DNA of 64,000 nt. Origin: Rhyacichthys aspro. Lineage: Eukaryota > Chordata > Actinopteri > Gobiiformes > Rhyacichthyidae. Position numbers and translations under genes: made by a program. The stretch is from NCBI GenBank assembly GCA_036850595.1, contig CM072159.1, forward strand, positions 4,863,978 through 4,927,977, written 5' to 3'. Positions 36,818-49,500 of this stretch are shown piece after piece. Each line of letters begins with the position of its first letter. The stretch's first letter is position 1. Below the pieces are notes generated by a model that saw only the letters and a list, made by a program, of their open reading frames with translations, was not told the DNA's origin and did not search any database.

Positions 36818-37958
36818 ATGATTAACCCTCCTGTCTTCATTTTCGTATCTTTTGTCGCAGCTCCCGGTCCAGATTCTTCATCGTCTTCCTCCACCATGTC
36901 CACATCTGTTCCTCCCCCCGCCCCGCAGCCCAGAGGAATCGACTTCAGCCTGCCCACCTGTGGAGAGTTACAGTGCAACGGGCGCGGGAAATGTGTGTCT
37001 CCTCCAGGTGGTGGCACCGATCTGGTTTGTGAGTGTAAGCTGGGCTACCAGGGCGAGTCCTGCGATGAGACGGTGAACGGAGCGCTCAGTGTGCCGCTGA
37101 CTGTTAGTGTGATAGCAGTCATCGCCGGTTTGCTCATACTGGCTTTCATCCTTGCCAAGATGAGACAGAGGCAGAAGAAAAAGCGCAGGTATACTGTTCA
37201 TTCTAAAGTTAAAATCAATAGGAAGGCGAGCCATTATTACTACATTGGCTTGACACCAAAGTAGAAATAGTTTTTTATGATGTTCTTTCTCACACACGTC
37301 TCTGGTAATAATCAATCTGGGCTCACAGCAACAATGATCTGCTCCTCAGCTGTTTCTCTGTTGACGACTGCCTGATTAAGTACTGTGAAAGTATTACTAG
37401 TGTTTCCTAAAAAGGGGAGGGGAGGGGGGGAGTGTTTGTGGTGGTTTATGTGCATTTAAGTAGAAACCACTTGACCATATAACAAGCTGGTGTAAATGGA
37501 TCTGGTCAGATGCATACCTCTGACTGTGTTCTCCATTTTAAGATTGAGTGGATGATGACCATGTCTTTTTGAGGTCACATGTGAGACAAAACTAAGAGGG
37601 TCCAGCTTCCTTAAGGCTGTTAGAGCTACATACCAAACAGACCCAGAAATAACACCTAAGACAGGCAGGAGATGTTCTTTACACATCACACTGAAATATA
37701 AGTCAAATATCCCTAAAGTAGTGCACATGAACTAGCTGCTTCCAGTTTTTAACAAAGGCATTTGTTATGTGTTAGGAATGTCTTTCTCTCTATTTTTGCT
37801 TACGGCACATGACTAGTTTGAGTTTATGAATGAATGGCATGTACCCATCAGTCATCCTGCTGGCACATCATGTTTTCTGAAACTAAAAATAATTGTTTGT
37901 TTTCGTTGTCAACAGGAGACAACAGGCAGCGAGACATGGCTACAACATCGCTGTGTAA
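36818..37958 (+). CDS. Unassigned EGF plus membrane-helix exon pair
   Basis: Exon 36861-37188 (phase 1 in, 2 out) encodes a Ser/Pro-rich stretch, one EGF module (CGELQCNGRGKC, CECKLGYQGESC), a helix LTVSVIAVIAGLLILAFIL and a strongly basic KMRQRQKKKRR stop-transfer. Exon 37916-37958 finishes RQQAARHGYNIAV and a stop. Layout and both phases match the LRP membrane exon 34263-34551, so it may be a duplicated terminal exon or relic of a tandem LRP copy. Alternatively, the frame is open upstream to an ATG at 36818 giving MINPPVFIFVSFVAAPG, which resembles a short signal peptide; this would make a small type I EGF protein of about 136 residues. I cannot decide between these. The chosen start is the second hypothesis. 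Confidence 0.45.
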
Positions 37959-40300
37959 TGAGGATGCCTCGCTTAAGCTTGCAGGTAATTTTAAAGCATC
38001 ACTGTGTAACTTTACCACAAAATACAGAGCCTGAAACTGACCCTTCTTTTAAAGACAGAAGTACATATATAATTGCAATATTTAAGATGTTTAACAATAG
38101 GTAAGAGGTACAGTTTCCAGCAGCATTTGTCTCGTTTTGTGGTTATTCATGCTAAAAAGATCAAATTCATAGTTGGCATAAGATTATATACTGTACTTTC
38201 TCTTTTTGTCTTGCAGGTCAGCTATGACATAGAGCCAGTATCATGAGGGAGCTTCTGTTAGATTCATTGCAAAACCATGCTTTGCACTTTCTGGTGCCTT
38301 CTCATTGTCCTATCAAATTCACAGATGTGAGCAAATATATCTGCAAGAGAATAAGTTGGTAGTTACTCTGATAAAGAGATAAGATTGGTTTGTCAGATAT
38401 GGATGTAAGCACGCACAATGCTGCATTTTTTTAGTTTGTATGTATTGAAAGAGCCAAAACAAAGTCACTTTTTAACACTTCAAAAAGCAGTGATGGTGTG
38501 GTGTCAGGACACTGGCCACTTCAACCTCATGGGACCTCCTAAGAAATCTTTGCACTTTAACCATATCTCAGCTTCCTCTTGTGAGTTTATGAACTTTTCT
38601 GGTGCAGTGTAGTAAATGTGTAGTGGATTAAATAAGCCTCAAAGTAGACACAACCACAAACATTCATCTTTCATGAAACAATGTAGATGTATTAATTGAT
38701 TTCTCTTCTAAAGCTCTGTTATTGTCCCATCTGTTGTACATTTATAACTGAAAGACTGATGTTAACTGATAGACCAAATAGATATAAAGCTTTTTTTTTT
38801 TTTTTACACATGTATTTTTTTTATTTTTTATGACTGTTAGGTCTAAAATAGCTATGTAAAAATAAATGTATATCCTGTATACTTCTGTTTTGTGAAAAAA
38901 AGATTTTTTCTTTTTAATGTGGCATCTTGAACTGTATGCTCTTTAACATCCATCTACTTAGTTCAGTTTTGAGAACTGTCTTAATCCAAACCTATCCTAC
39001 AGAAATATCTACATAGATAGATCTGGTTCAGCTTCATTTTCTGTGAGTCACGTTCGTCTCCCAATGTGAGACTTTGGTTCAAACCAGAATCCAAAGAATG
39101 CCATATTGTATTGCTTGATTGTAAACTTTGCTTTTTCACACCAGTGTTCAGCTGCTATATAAATGAAAAACAATGTCTTCCATGAAATACAATGACCTTA
39201 ATCTAAACACCTTAACATGAACTTATAGCCTTACTTATCCTTAGCTGTGTGAGTTATGTCTACAGCAAACAACACTTTGGCGGCTGCTGGAGGATATACT
39301 GATACAAAAGTCTCAGGTTCACTGTTTACTAAACTCACTGTTGCATGAGGAAATAGGTGTTACAGGAAACAACCAAGCATTTGAGAGTCTGTCCAAATTT
39401 AAATATCTTTCATTTATGGTTCTTGTAAAGTAGAAATGATACATGTGGTTATGCAAGGCTGAATCAGACGTGCATATTTCATTTCATAGCAGCTTGTGCA
39501 ACAGATCAATCACTTCACAAATGTCCTTAGTTTTTTTTTGTTTTGCTTGCTTGCTCATGAACAGTCACACACTTGTCAATAGCAATAAATCAATGTCATC
39601 TGCCACACCCTAAATGCATCATTGACCTTTACACAAGCATATAATATTTTATGGGCAAATGTCTTCATCACAGCATTGCGACAAAAATTCTGTTGCACTG
39701 TTTATGACCAAATACTGTAGATACCATATTGTCCAGTCATATTCTGTATTAGTCAGAGTCGTCATCATTATCTGATCCGTCAGCACTTATTCCACAGAGA
39801 AAACTCTTTTATACCTGCTCCAAATCCAATATTTGCTTTGCTCATGCCACTGTTGTCACAAGTAAAAATGCTCAGAAGTCTCATTTCAAAAAGCTGGTAG
39901 ATGCTCTTGTGTTTTATATTACATCTTCTAATTTGTTTCTGTGTCTGTATGCAATACTTTTTTTATGACCTGTTGTTCACGTCACTGTATTACTATTGTT
40001 TGCTGTTTAAAAACCAGTTAACACATAAGAGGAAATGTTGTCAGACAAGTAAAGGTGTGTAAAGGAGCCAACCTCTCCGACCGGTCAGTCCACATTTACA
40101 TTAGACACATGTCACTGGAAAAGCAGCTTGTCTGTCCGGACACTGTTGTGCAAGACAAGCACTCAAACTCTAACTGTGAAAATGGTTTATTTAAGACTCA
40201 AAGAAGCAGGATTAAAGCTAAACTGTTGCCCAGTGCAGCTCTATGTGAGACAAAACTCTTTTGACCTGCCATAAGAACACACTGATGTCAGGACAATTTG
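37959..40300. other. Intergenic region before claudin-23
   Basis: AT-rich, no supported exon. An AATAAA at 38861-38866 could end a transcript from the EGF/membrane exon pair. An exon-like GCAG|GTCAGC junction at about 38218 gives only a few codons. Confidence 0.45.
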
Positions 40301-40312
40301 AAACAGTGCAAA

Positions 40313-40318
40313 TTTATT
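40313..40318 (-). terminator. Candidate cldn23 polyadenylation signal
   Basis: TTTATT on the + strand reads AATAAA on the minus strand, about 520 bases beyond the claudin stop codon. Confidence 0.4.
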
Positions 40319-40839
40319 AAAAAGCAAGAATGGTCCCCTCTGGATGCCTCAACGTTAAAGTGCATACAGCAGTATTTACAAGAGGATATTTTTAGCCAAG
40401 ACGGACTATTTACAAAAGAGTTTAGTCACACAAAACAAAGTCAGGGCTAACTTCATCCATTCATTAATGTCTTCACTCAAAATTCTCTTAAGGAGTCTTC
40501 TCATAATAAATATTCTTCTTCAAAACACCTTTACCTGTTGCCTATAACCCCAAACTTCAAATACATTGTCAGGTTTTGATCTCTTGCTTGGCTAAACTGC
40601 AGGAATGGCTGGATGGAAGCCTTAGTGTGACACTTACACTGATTTCAGCTTCATATATTCTGTTCTATTGCATTTTAAAATGTGTCACAATACTTGACAT
40701 ATGAGTCCAAAGCTGGTGGACTCTCATTTGTTGTGAATGACTGATATGTTGTTACCCTATCTCAGTTTCCCTCATGTCCATGTCAGTCCACTCGTGTCCT
40801 CTGATGCTGGACACGTCCTCCATCGCCCCCTCGTCCTCC

Positions 40840-41679
40840 TCAGAGGTCCGCGTCGTAAGGCCTGCCGCTGTACGAGGTGTTCACAGACCTGGCCGGACTC
40901 TTGGCGCGTGGGAACGACACGTCGTCCTCCATGGAGTCTTTGGAGTAGGGCACGCTGCTGGCCTGGCTGCGTGGCCGGCTCAGACTGGGCACGTCCATGC
41001 GCCGAGGCGGGTCCTTCTGGTGCCTGAACTGGGGCCTCACTTCTTCCACGCGTACCTCGCCTCTGTTCTTGCCCCCGCAGCACCGGCAGATGCCTATGAA
41101 CATGACGAACCCGGACAGCACTTCGAAGATGCCGCCTATGAATCCCAGGACGATGCAGTAGCCCACGCGTAAACTTTTGTACGTCGTGACCGTGGGGATG
41201 TCACCGAGGATGTGCGTGTACCAGGAGATGGGGATGAGGGTCATGACGCCGGAGAGGAAGATGAGGATTCCTCCCAGTCCTGCTACGACCCAGTTAGGTC
41301 TGTCCTTCCAGCAGCGCACCCCGGGGATGGCCACGGCCAAACCGATGAGAGTGACCACCAGGGAGGCCACCATGAGTCCCTGCGCCACCGGGATGATATT
41401 GGTCTTGGGTTCGATGGTAGAGTTAAAATATTTAGTGTCTAATTGGCCGCAGTTGTTGTTGGTTGAACCTACACTGCTGATGCAGATGTCCCAGATGCCC
41501 TGCTGGACCACATCAGTTGTAGGGCGGCCGGTAACTTCGTGTAGGGTCCTCCAATTTGGGGCCACGGTGGCGGTCAGATCTAGGACCCATCCGCACGGGC
41601 ACAAGACCATGCCGAAGATGAGGATCCCGGGGGTCCGCAGAGACAAGCGGATCCACTCCTGCGCCCGGCGGTTCGGCAT
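40840..41679 (-). CDS. cldn23: Claudin-23-like tight-junction protein
   Basis: A single uninterrupted frame of 279 codons. It has four membrane segments (about residues 18-38, 104-124, 135-158 and 172-200) and the claudin loop-1 signature: W, then GIWDIC, then a second C ten residues on (NNNCG). The second half of the protein fits human claudin-23: VRCWKDRPN, LIPISWY and a long Ser/Arg-rich tail ending YDADL (human ends CDSDL). Claudins form the paracellular barrier of epithelia. Intronless structure also fits cldn23. The N terminus is about 13 residues longer than the human protein, whose methionine aligns inside this frame; no nearer ATG precedes the first helix. Start at 41679 is therefore kept. 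Confidence 0.87.
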   Translation of the reverse strand: MPNRRAQEWIRLSLRTPGILIFGMVLCPCGWVLDLTATVAPNWRTLHEVTGRPTTDVVQQGIWDICISSVGSTNNNCGQLDTKYFNSTIEPKTNIIPVAQGLMVASLVVTLIGLAVAIPGVRCWKDRPNWVVAGLGGILIFLSGVMTLIPISWYTHILGDIPTVTTYKSLRVGYCIVLGFIGGIFEVLSGFVMFIGICRCCGGKNRGEVRVEEVRPQFRHQKDPPRRMDVPSLSRPRSQASSVPYSKDSMEDDVSFPRAKSPARSVNTSYSGRPYDADL

Positions 41680-44600
41680 GACTCCTCTGATGCTGCTGCT
41701 TCTGCGGTCACTGTGGATCTGTGTGTTTTGGTCTGACTCCGGAGGCTTTTTGAGACGCTGTACTTTGACAGGTGCTGCTTAAAAAAAACGAAAAAAAACG
41801 AGTCTGACTGAAACCTGGGAAAGGGGGCGTGGTTTCAGTCCCCAAATAGGACAGGTGTGTCAGGCAGTACGCACGAGCAGCATGGAGGGCAGAGGGAAGT
41901 TTCGACCCAGGGTTTTGTAATGCAAATGCACTCAGTTAAGGAATGAAAACGTCCTTGTTTTGCCTCACCAAAAATACACAAAAAGTAGATTTAGATAGAT
42001 TTTTTTATTTTTTTTTTTGCTCTTTTTTCCTTTTAATGCAACGTGTCCTCTTTGCGCGTTTGTGAGATGAAGGTGTTCCATCTCTCTATCTCTCTCTCTC
42101 TTCTCTGCCAAATTTCTGAGCCGGTTTCTTCTGGTATTTACCACGTAGAGACTGAGACGAGAGATGTCTCAGTTTTGAAAAATGCCAGGCAGACTCTCTG
42201 TGAGAACCGCTTCAGTCAAGAATGTAGTTCTGCAGGAACAAACAACACCCATGATGCACACTGCTTTACCTCTTTGATCTCTCCAGCCACTCTTTGTCTT
42301 TATCTGTATTGCTTATAGTTTTAGTGCTGTGTTTCCCCAGGGTCTCCTCTCCAGACAATAGTATGGTTAATGGTGATTCTCCAAAGACAATCAAAGTCTT
42401 TGGCAGACACAAGAAAACACATCCACGTATTATGTTTTAATTATTTGTCTCACTTACTATAGACACATTAGTCATTCATGTTATTATAATAAAGATTAGG
42501 TATTATGTGTCTGGACCGGTTTTTGGACATTCAATCCTGAATTCAGTTAAGTGTTCAGGGATATCATTATGACAGATGTTTATGCAAAAAGTACAGGGAA
42601 ACATATTTGCCTTAAAATCAAGACCAATTATGTCCGAGAGCATTTGGAGACCAAGACAAGACTATGAAACAGTAATCCAATCAGTGCAAATCAAATTTCT
42701 TAGCTTTTTCAGATTCATGGATAATTAATATTTGGCGAAGCAGGCCAAAGTAGTACAATCTTAGACCAAGTCCAGACTCGTGGAGGGTAGTGTTTGGTGA
42801 AAGACGAGAGTAAGAGCAAGCTTGAAGAATGATGTAGAGAAATAAACTATTTGTGGACATGGTTGGTGTTGATGTTCTACATTGAGACAGAGTAAAAATG
42901 ATTTAAATAAAAGGAGTTGATTTTATAAACAGTAAAATACACTGGGTTTCCAGGCAGCTCTATGGACAGAGAGGTCATAAGGTCAACCCAGCTGTCTGAA
43001 TACAAACTGATGTGTTGTAAATGTGAACGTGGAAAGTTTAAATTTCTTTTACAGAAATACTGTTTTTGAATCTGTTCCCAGTGTTGGAGCTGCTCTGTTG
43101 CAACGTTTTAAGAGACTGTTTGTCATTTGTGTGCAAAATTGTGTTCATCTGGTGAGAAATGTGTTATACAGCCAAGCATCTTGTGAGCCAGATGCACTAG
43201 TGTAATAGGCATGTTCCATTTTCATTCCAGAAAACAACTTTAAGACTACTTTAACGTTATGAAAGGCTGTCCAAACTTTTGTCAAAGAGGGTCATAATTT
43301 TCAATGGGAAAAGGGCTCACTCGAGATTTTTTTTTTTTTCCATAATCAAGTTATGTATAAAAGGGCAGCAGGTATTTGTATTTAGTGACAAACATTTGTA
43401 ATTCAAATGGCAATGTAACTTCAGGCATGAACAGATCTTAACAAAATCATATCAATTATTTCACATCAGAAGCAAGCTGCAGGAAACGCTTAAAACTGAC
43501 ATAAAGCTGAAATCTTTGCCTCAAGTCCACTCTAAACATTACACATGGGACTTGACGTGAGTTGAAAACATACTTATAGCTGCAATGGACTATCTGGGTG
43601 GAACAGGAGAAACTGAAGACACTGAGAATTTTGAACCTGTATTAATGGTGACTGAGAGTGTTGTCGGGCCATAAACAAAATCTTTGCCAAAGCCTGGGCT
43701 GGACTTTGGACATTCTGCTGTAAAGTTTCATTTTAAATCTACTGAGGCATGTACTTGATGTGCCCCTTTGCTGCTGCACAGTTTGCACTACCCACAGTCT
43801 TACCCTTGGATCACAAGATTAAAACTCTATATGCACCATTGTTAACTTTGGTGTTTAGGTGTGATTAAATCCCCAAACTCAGCTCTCTCAGTGTATCCTC
43901 CAACATTGATACCTCTTACTCTACTTTCACAACCATCAGCTCTCCAGCATGTTGATTGCTTTTCTAAAGAACTGAGCAATCTGCTGAGAACAGCTGCTGT
44001 TCCACCCACAGAGTCCTCTTCAGCAGTGATCACCTCAGCTCCCTCTGGCTATGGCCCATTCAGAGTCTTTAACATGCACTTGTTTTGTTTTGCTCTCAGA
44101 TGTCAAAAACCAAAATATGATCACATCAAAAAAGTTTTCCCCTAAAATATCTTTACCTAGTTTCCACCTCAGTTTCTGTTTCATATGTTTACTTGAAAAC
44201 ATGTCAAACAGGTCCTATATAGTCATGTTTTGTTTTTGTTTTTAGAATAGAACAATATATACAAAACAATAACGATCATAAAAAATAAGCTAACACATAC
44301 ATACAGGAATAAAAAAAGACCTGAAAGTGAAATCTAAATGAACAAGTAAATAAACAATAAATACAGTATATTTATTAAAGATAAGAATTGTAAAAAAAAA
44401 TAAAAATAAGAAGCCTCAAACAGTGTTACAAATGCGTGCCATTTTTTGTTCAATCAACCTGCACAACTGTTTACATAATATCTATTTTTTCCAACTTTAG
44501 AAAGGACATAACCTCATAAATCCACTTTGTACTGTGTGCTTTTGTTGCTTTCCAATTAAGAAGAAGGTGACATCTTGCTATCAGTAATGTGAAGGCCATA

Positions 44601-46540
44601 ATCTCTAACTGAGCCATGGAATAGTGTGTATAATCTTCAGGGAGGCCAAAAATACAAGTGGAGAAATATTAACAGTCATTGAGAGTACCTTTGACATGGT
44701 GTCAAAATACATCTGCCAAAACATGTGTAAGATCACATGGTGAACTGGTACATCTATCACAAATATTTACCCCCAACTCAGTTTCAACGTCACTGGCTTT
44801 GTTTGGCTCAAAGAGTTGTTGTTTTTTTTGACACAGAAGACGGTTGGAGCAGGTATGAGAGGTATGCCGACTAACCGGACACAACTTTGCATTTTCATCT
44901 CTTGACTGTGCTGTCTAGTTCAATTAACTGCACGGATGCTGATGTACACATACAGCCACACTGAGATACAAGCAATCCATGTGACAAAATATTCCTGCAA
45001 CAGAACAATAGTCAAATCATTTATTTGTGCAACCAGTTGTCTGCAAGGAAGGATGTATGCTATATAATATAACATGGACCATGCTCTGTATTATAGAGCG
45101 ACTAAGAGACCAGTGGACATCTGAGAAATCAGTCTGTTGCAGGATGAGTCACTGGAGCTCATCTGTCCTCACTGCTGTAAGGCTCTACAACAAACACATT
45201 AACAAGCTTTCAGTCGTATTCAGTATTCTTTTATCCTTGGGACTAATATGTTCTCACCACAGACACAACTGCTCATCTTACCTTTAAAATATCCACCATG
45301 CTTTGTACACTCCCAGTTATTCAAAGAAATAATGTACACCAAAATGTAGCATGACAATTCCCACAAGCTGATCCTGTTTGAAATATCTTATGTAGAGACG
45401 GACATTTGTAAACTGTGTAATGCTGCAGTCATAACAAGAATTTCAATAAGTCTTGACAAGCCCAACGTTAGACATTTCTGTGACCATTGTAAAAACAAGT
45501 CAAGGGAGTGTCTTAGCTCAAGCCAACTTAAAAATAGTTCTTATTCACTACTATATTTATAACAGCCTTTTATTTCTGTCACATAATTGCTGCATGCTTT
45601 TATGTATGCATATTTCTGATGGTGTTCATATTGCATCTTACGTAATAATGTAATTCATTCACAGTTCATAATTGGATAGTTTTGTGTAAACCGTTATATC
45701 TGGAGCTGTTGCCTTATCATTTGAAAAGTTTACACAAATTATTCAAAAAGCTAGAAAAGACAGGAAACATTTAAACATACAAATATTGGAATAATGAGTA
45801 TTTGACAGTAAGCAGAGTTTAGGCCTTACTAAAGGGAGTTTGTGTGTGTTTCTGGGACATTACAAGGCCTATTCTATATCTACTTCACAGTCACTGGTTT
45901 ACAAATGCTTCTGTGTGTTAGTGTGAGATGAAAACAGATCATCTTGATCCTGATGATTACGATGACCTGTGCTGCACTCTGCTGGTCATTTACGAAATCT
46001 AATGTTCATTTGGCTTCCTTTAAAGGAAAGGTTTTCGTAGATCTAAGAGTGTTCACTTAAATGACTCACATGTTTAAGGTGTTCCTGCTGTTTGAGTAAG
46101 TAACAGTTTTAGGTCTTTTGATCATATAACTGAATACTTCCCACATTTTGTATTTTCCCCTGATATTGTCCACTGGGTGTCAGTATTCTTGTCTCTAACG
46201 TGACACATAAGGGAAAAACCACTAACAGCTTCCACATCAGTTTTAAGATCGGGATTTTTATTCAGACAAGTCTGTTTCTTTTAATATTTTCAAGATGTCC
46301 ATGTGTGTTGTCAACACATCATAACAATACTGAGAATTACGAAACTGTGACTTTTTCGTTCTAACTCTGTATGGTATAATAATATAGCTGAACAAAGGTT
46401 TAATAGAGCAATGATAATATTTTCTGGGGGCAGATGTGACCCATGATTGCTCAATGAGGTAAGTCCAAGCGGAAGTGTGCCTGCCTCGGCAGGAAGCTGT
46501 CAGTGTTGTTGTTGCCAGTGGGGACTGTTGTGTTGTGAAA
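41680..46540. other. cldn23-tnks intergenic region (divergent promoters)
   Basis: The genes are transcribed away from each other. Just upstream of the claudin start lie a GC-box-like GGGGGCGTGG (about 41824) and long A/T runs. A (CT)n stretch sits near 42080-42100. The only recognisable element in the rest is a LINE relic at about 44240-44890. No gene is supported. Confidence 0.5.
44240..44890 (-). mobile_element. L1-type LINE relic (3' end of ORF2)
   Basis: Read on the minus strand, 44884-44700 gives a zinc-finger-like ELGVNICDRCTSSPCDLTH, and about 44640-44500 gives AQLEIMAFTLLIARCHLLLNW and KWIYEVMSFLKLEKI. These match the C-terminal part of fish L1 reverse transcriptase proteins. Frames are broken, and an A/T-rich 3' tail follows (44400-44240). 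It is a dead, 5'-truncated copy. Confidence 0.6.
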
Positions 46541-49500
46541 ATGGCGACGCCTCGTCGCTCCTCTCAGCTGCAGCAGCCAAACTCTGTGCTGTCCACCCCG
46601 CCCCGAAGATCCACTCTCCCGGTGACCCCTCCCGGCTCCCCGCCGCCAGCCGCGGACGATGCTACTACAGCTTCGCACGGAGCCGCGGTGGAGAACCGGG
46701 CTGACGGCGAGGTAACCCCGGCCTCTCCCAGCAGCCCAGCGCTGGCCCTCAGCAGCAGCTCCAGTAGCAGCAGCAGTAGCACTAGCAGCAGCGCTAGCTC
46801 CCCGTCCACCACAGAGGGCAGCGGGACCAGCGCCGTGTCCACTCCCGATTCGGGCAGCGGTACTGCGGGCAACAGCGGGGGCATTGGCGCCAACGCAAAT
46901 GGGGCTTTTCGGGAGCTGTTTGAAGCCTGTCGGAACGGGGATGTGTCTAGGGTGAAGAAGCTGGTGGATGCTGTGAACGTGAACGCCAAAGACATGGCAG
47001 GACGCAAGTCCACCCCTCTGCACTTTGCTGCAGGTAACACAATAAACATATCCCTTTATTTGAAACAAGTTTTACACTGTATTTAGGGAGTGGGAGGGAC
47101 CCTAGTGCCAAGCTACTAGCTAAATAAAGTGGCAACATCACTTTTTATTATGACACAACTAATGTTAGCACAACACCATCTACTACCAGGTTTACTCAAA
47201 CTAAACTAATCATATATAATTTTATTGGACCGATTTGTGTAGGTTTTTTGATGTATTTAAGTCAATTTCTCTTCTTGGTGATGATGCCAGTATCAGCTTA
47301 AACCATATTATAAACCTCAAGGGCTAAACAACAAACAAACAAGATGTACGTGCATTGTAATTGGCTTGGTTGCAAATGCAGAGAAATGAGAGAGAGTTTT
47401 GATTTATTAGAGCGAGAGTAGAAATAACTTTCACAGCGTTGTTTTTCACAGAAATCTGTGTAGCTCATAATAATCTTTGCTGCACATCTGTTAGCCTGTT
47501 TTATCACAAAGACACTGGTGCATAACTGTTTTAAATCTTTGACCAAAGACTTGGACTGGACTCCACTTTTGATTTATAACAAATGACACACCCCTTTTGT
47601 ATATTTCCTAAAGTGTAGATAAATAGCATGTTGGAATTTACCTAATGATGTAATATGATGCTGGGTAAGAAGCTATTCATGGTTAACTCTGGCTTCTTTG
47701 TTTTACCCTTTTGTTCACCTTTCTCTCCCTTCACTTTAATCTTTCTTGCTACTCATGTCTCAGGTTTCGGGAGAAAGGATGTGGTGGACCACCTACTTCA
47801 GACAGGTGCCAATGTGCACGCTCGGGATGACGGGGGCCTCATCCCACTTCATAATGCCTGCTCTTTTGGTCACTCAGAGGTAAACCTTTACCCAGTGATA
47901 GTAGTGGCATTTACAGTGATGATGTATATAGTCCTCAAGATTTTGCATTTGCCCTCTAACACACTATTGCATAACACAATAGAACCCCATTTTATTAAAC
48001 ACCTATAGTCCTTGAGAAATGTGAGGAGTCAAATGTGTCCTTAAACCAACCTCTCACTGCCTATATTTTACCATTTTCCACTATCTTGCTTTGTTTACAT
48101 GGTGGGGGCCATGCTTAGTCTGATAGATCAAAGAGCCAAGTGAACGGCAGCTGAAAGGGTGGGCCCTGGGTTGTTGAGCCCTGGAAAAGACAGCTGCATG
48201 CTGAAAATTTAGATTTAGCTCTTAGGCAAAAAGTTTGAGTCAAATGATTTACTTTATTAGGACTTAAATCAACTCTTTGCCCAATAATGTTATCCAAGTT
48301 TTCTTATCTGTTAAGTATTTCTTTCTTTTCTATTGAGGCTCAAGTACATGAAAATCTCATGAAGAAAAAAAAAGAAAAAAAAAAAGGATTAGACTGAAAA
48401 TTGCCTACTTAGCACTTCTATAAATAATCTTTTAGTCCACCATGTTAAGGACATTTTTTTTTTTTCCCTTGCTCTAGTCCCTTTTGCAGACTTGGGCAGA
48501 AATACACTGTCAGCTGAAGTAAGGCAAAAACACATGCTCTGTGTCATTGGCAGGTGGTGTCCTTGTTGCTGTGTCAGGGCGCCGACCCCAATGCTCGAGA
48601 CAACTGGAACTACACTCCACTACATGAGGCCGCCATCAAGGGCAAGATCGATGTCTGTATAGGTAAGTGCACAACACACTGGCACCAGATAAACAAGGAC
48701 AACAGTAAGATAACACCTGTGTTTTTATAATATGCTAGGTGAAAACATCGGTTTCAGGTTTGAAATAACTTTACTTTATTGTGTATGTTGTGTATCTGTT
48801 CTGACCCCAGTGACAAGACACTCTAGTAAATCCTCTGGAAGATTCCGTTTGTTTTGGCTTGTTCTGATTGAAAACATAATGTCCCAGTTGGGTCCCTCAG
48901 AGAAAGCAGAGCCACAATGTTAAAATACTGTGTTTGGAGCCACAAAACTGATATTAAATTATTTGTTTTACATGTCGAGATCCATACTGAGAATTCAGAG
49001 TTCCCCCAGAAATGGTTTCAAGGTGGTCTATTGTTAGCCTCCACCATTCGGGCAGACATACTAAACGTTCTCAACACCTCAGTGTATTTATGTGAATGCA
49101 GAGTGTTTTGACTATGCAAGCGTTTGCATTTTGGCTTTGTTTAAACTGCCTCTTAGAATTGCTCATGACTCTGTCGAGTGGTGCAAAGTGATATGACAGC
49201 TCTCTCTTGAATGCACTCTTTTGTTGATATCTCTGTAACATAACATTGACATTTTTCTCCTTCCATTAAGGAGCAGCAATAACCAATTCCTTTATCAGCT
49301 GAAGAGAGTCACTGTAAATGGTCACAAAAACGCTTCAATTATTAAATCAAAATTTGTTCTGTTTTTGTTTAAAACTTTTCATTAAAAATCCTTTTCATCC
49401 AAAGCCATTTTGTTTTCAAAGTATAATAAACCACCCACACAGTGCATATTATTTTCCATTAGCTGTACCACAGCAGCAAATCATTATTAAAGGCGGCTCT

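Noticed and set aside
36861..37188. Direct splice from the last LDLa exon (34155) into the second EGF/membrane exon
   Set aside because: Phase fits, but the junction codon becomes Ser, so LDLa 31 would lose its sixth cysteine. The normal junction with 34263 restores Cys. Not accepted as the main form.
41177..41782. 201-codon + strand frame opposite cldn23
   Set aside because: Shadow of the claudin gene; Met/Ser-rich with no family features.
46451..47068. 205-codon antisense frame opposite tnks exon 1
   Set aside because: It mirrors the GC-rich coding strand and has no recognisable domain.
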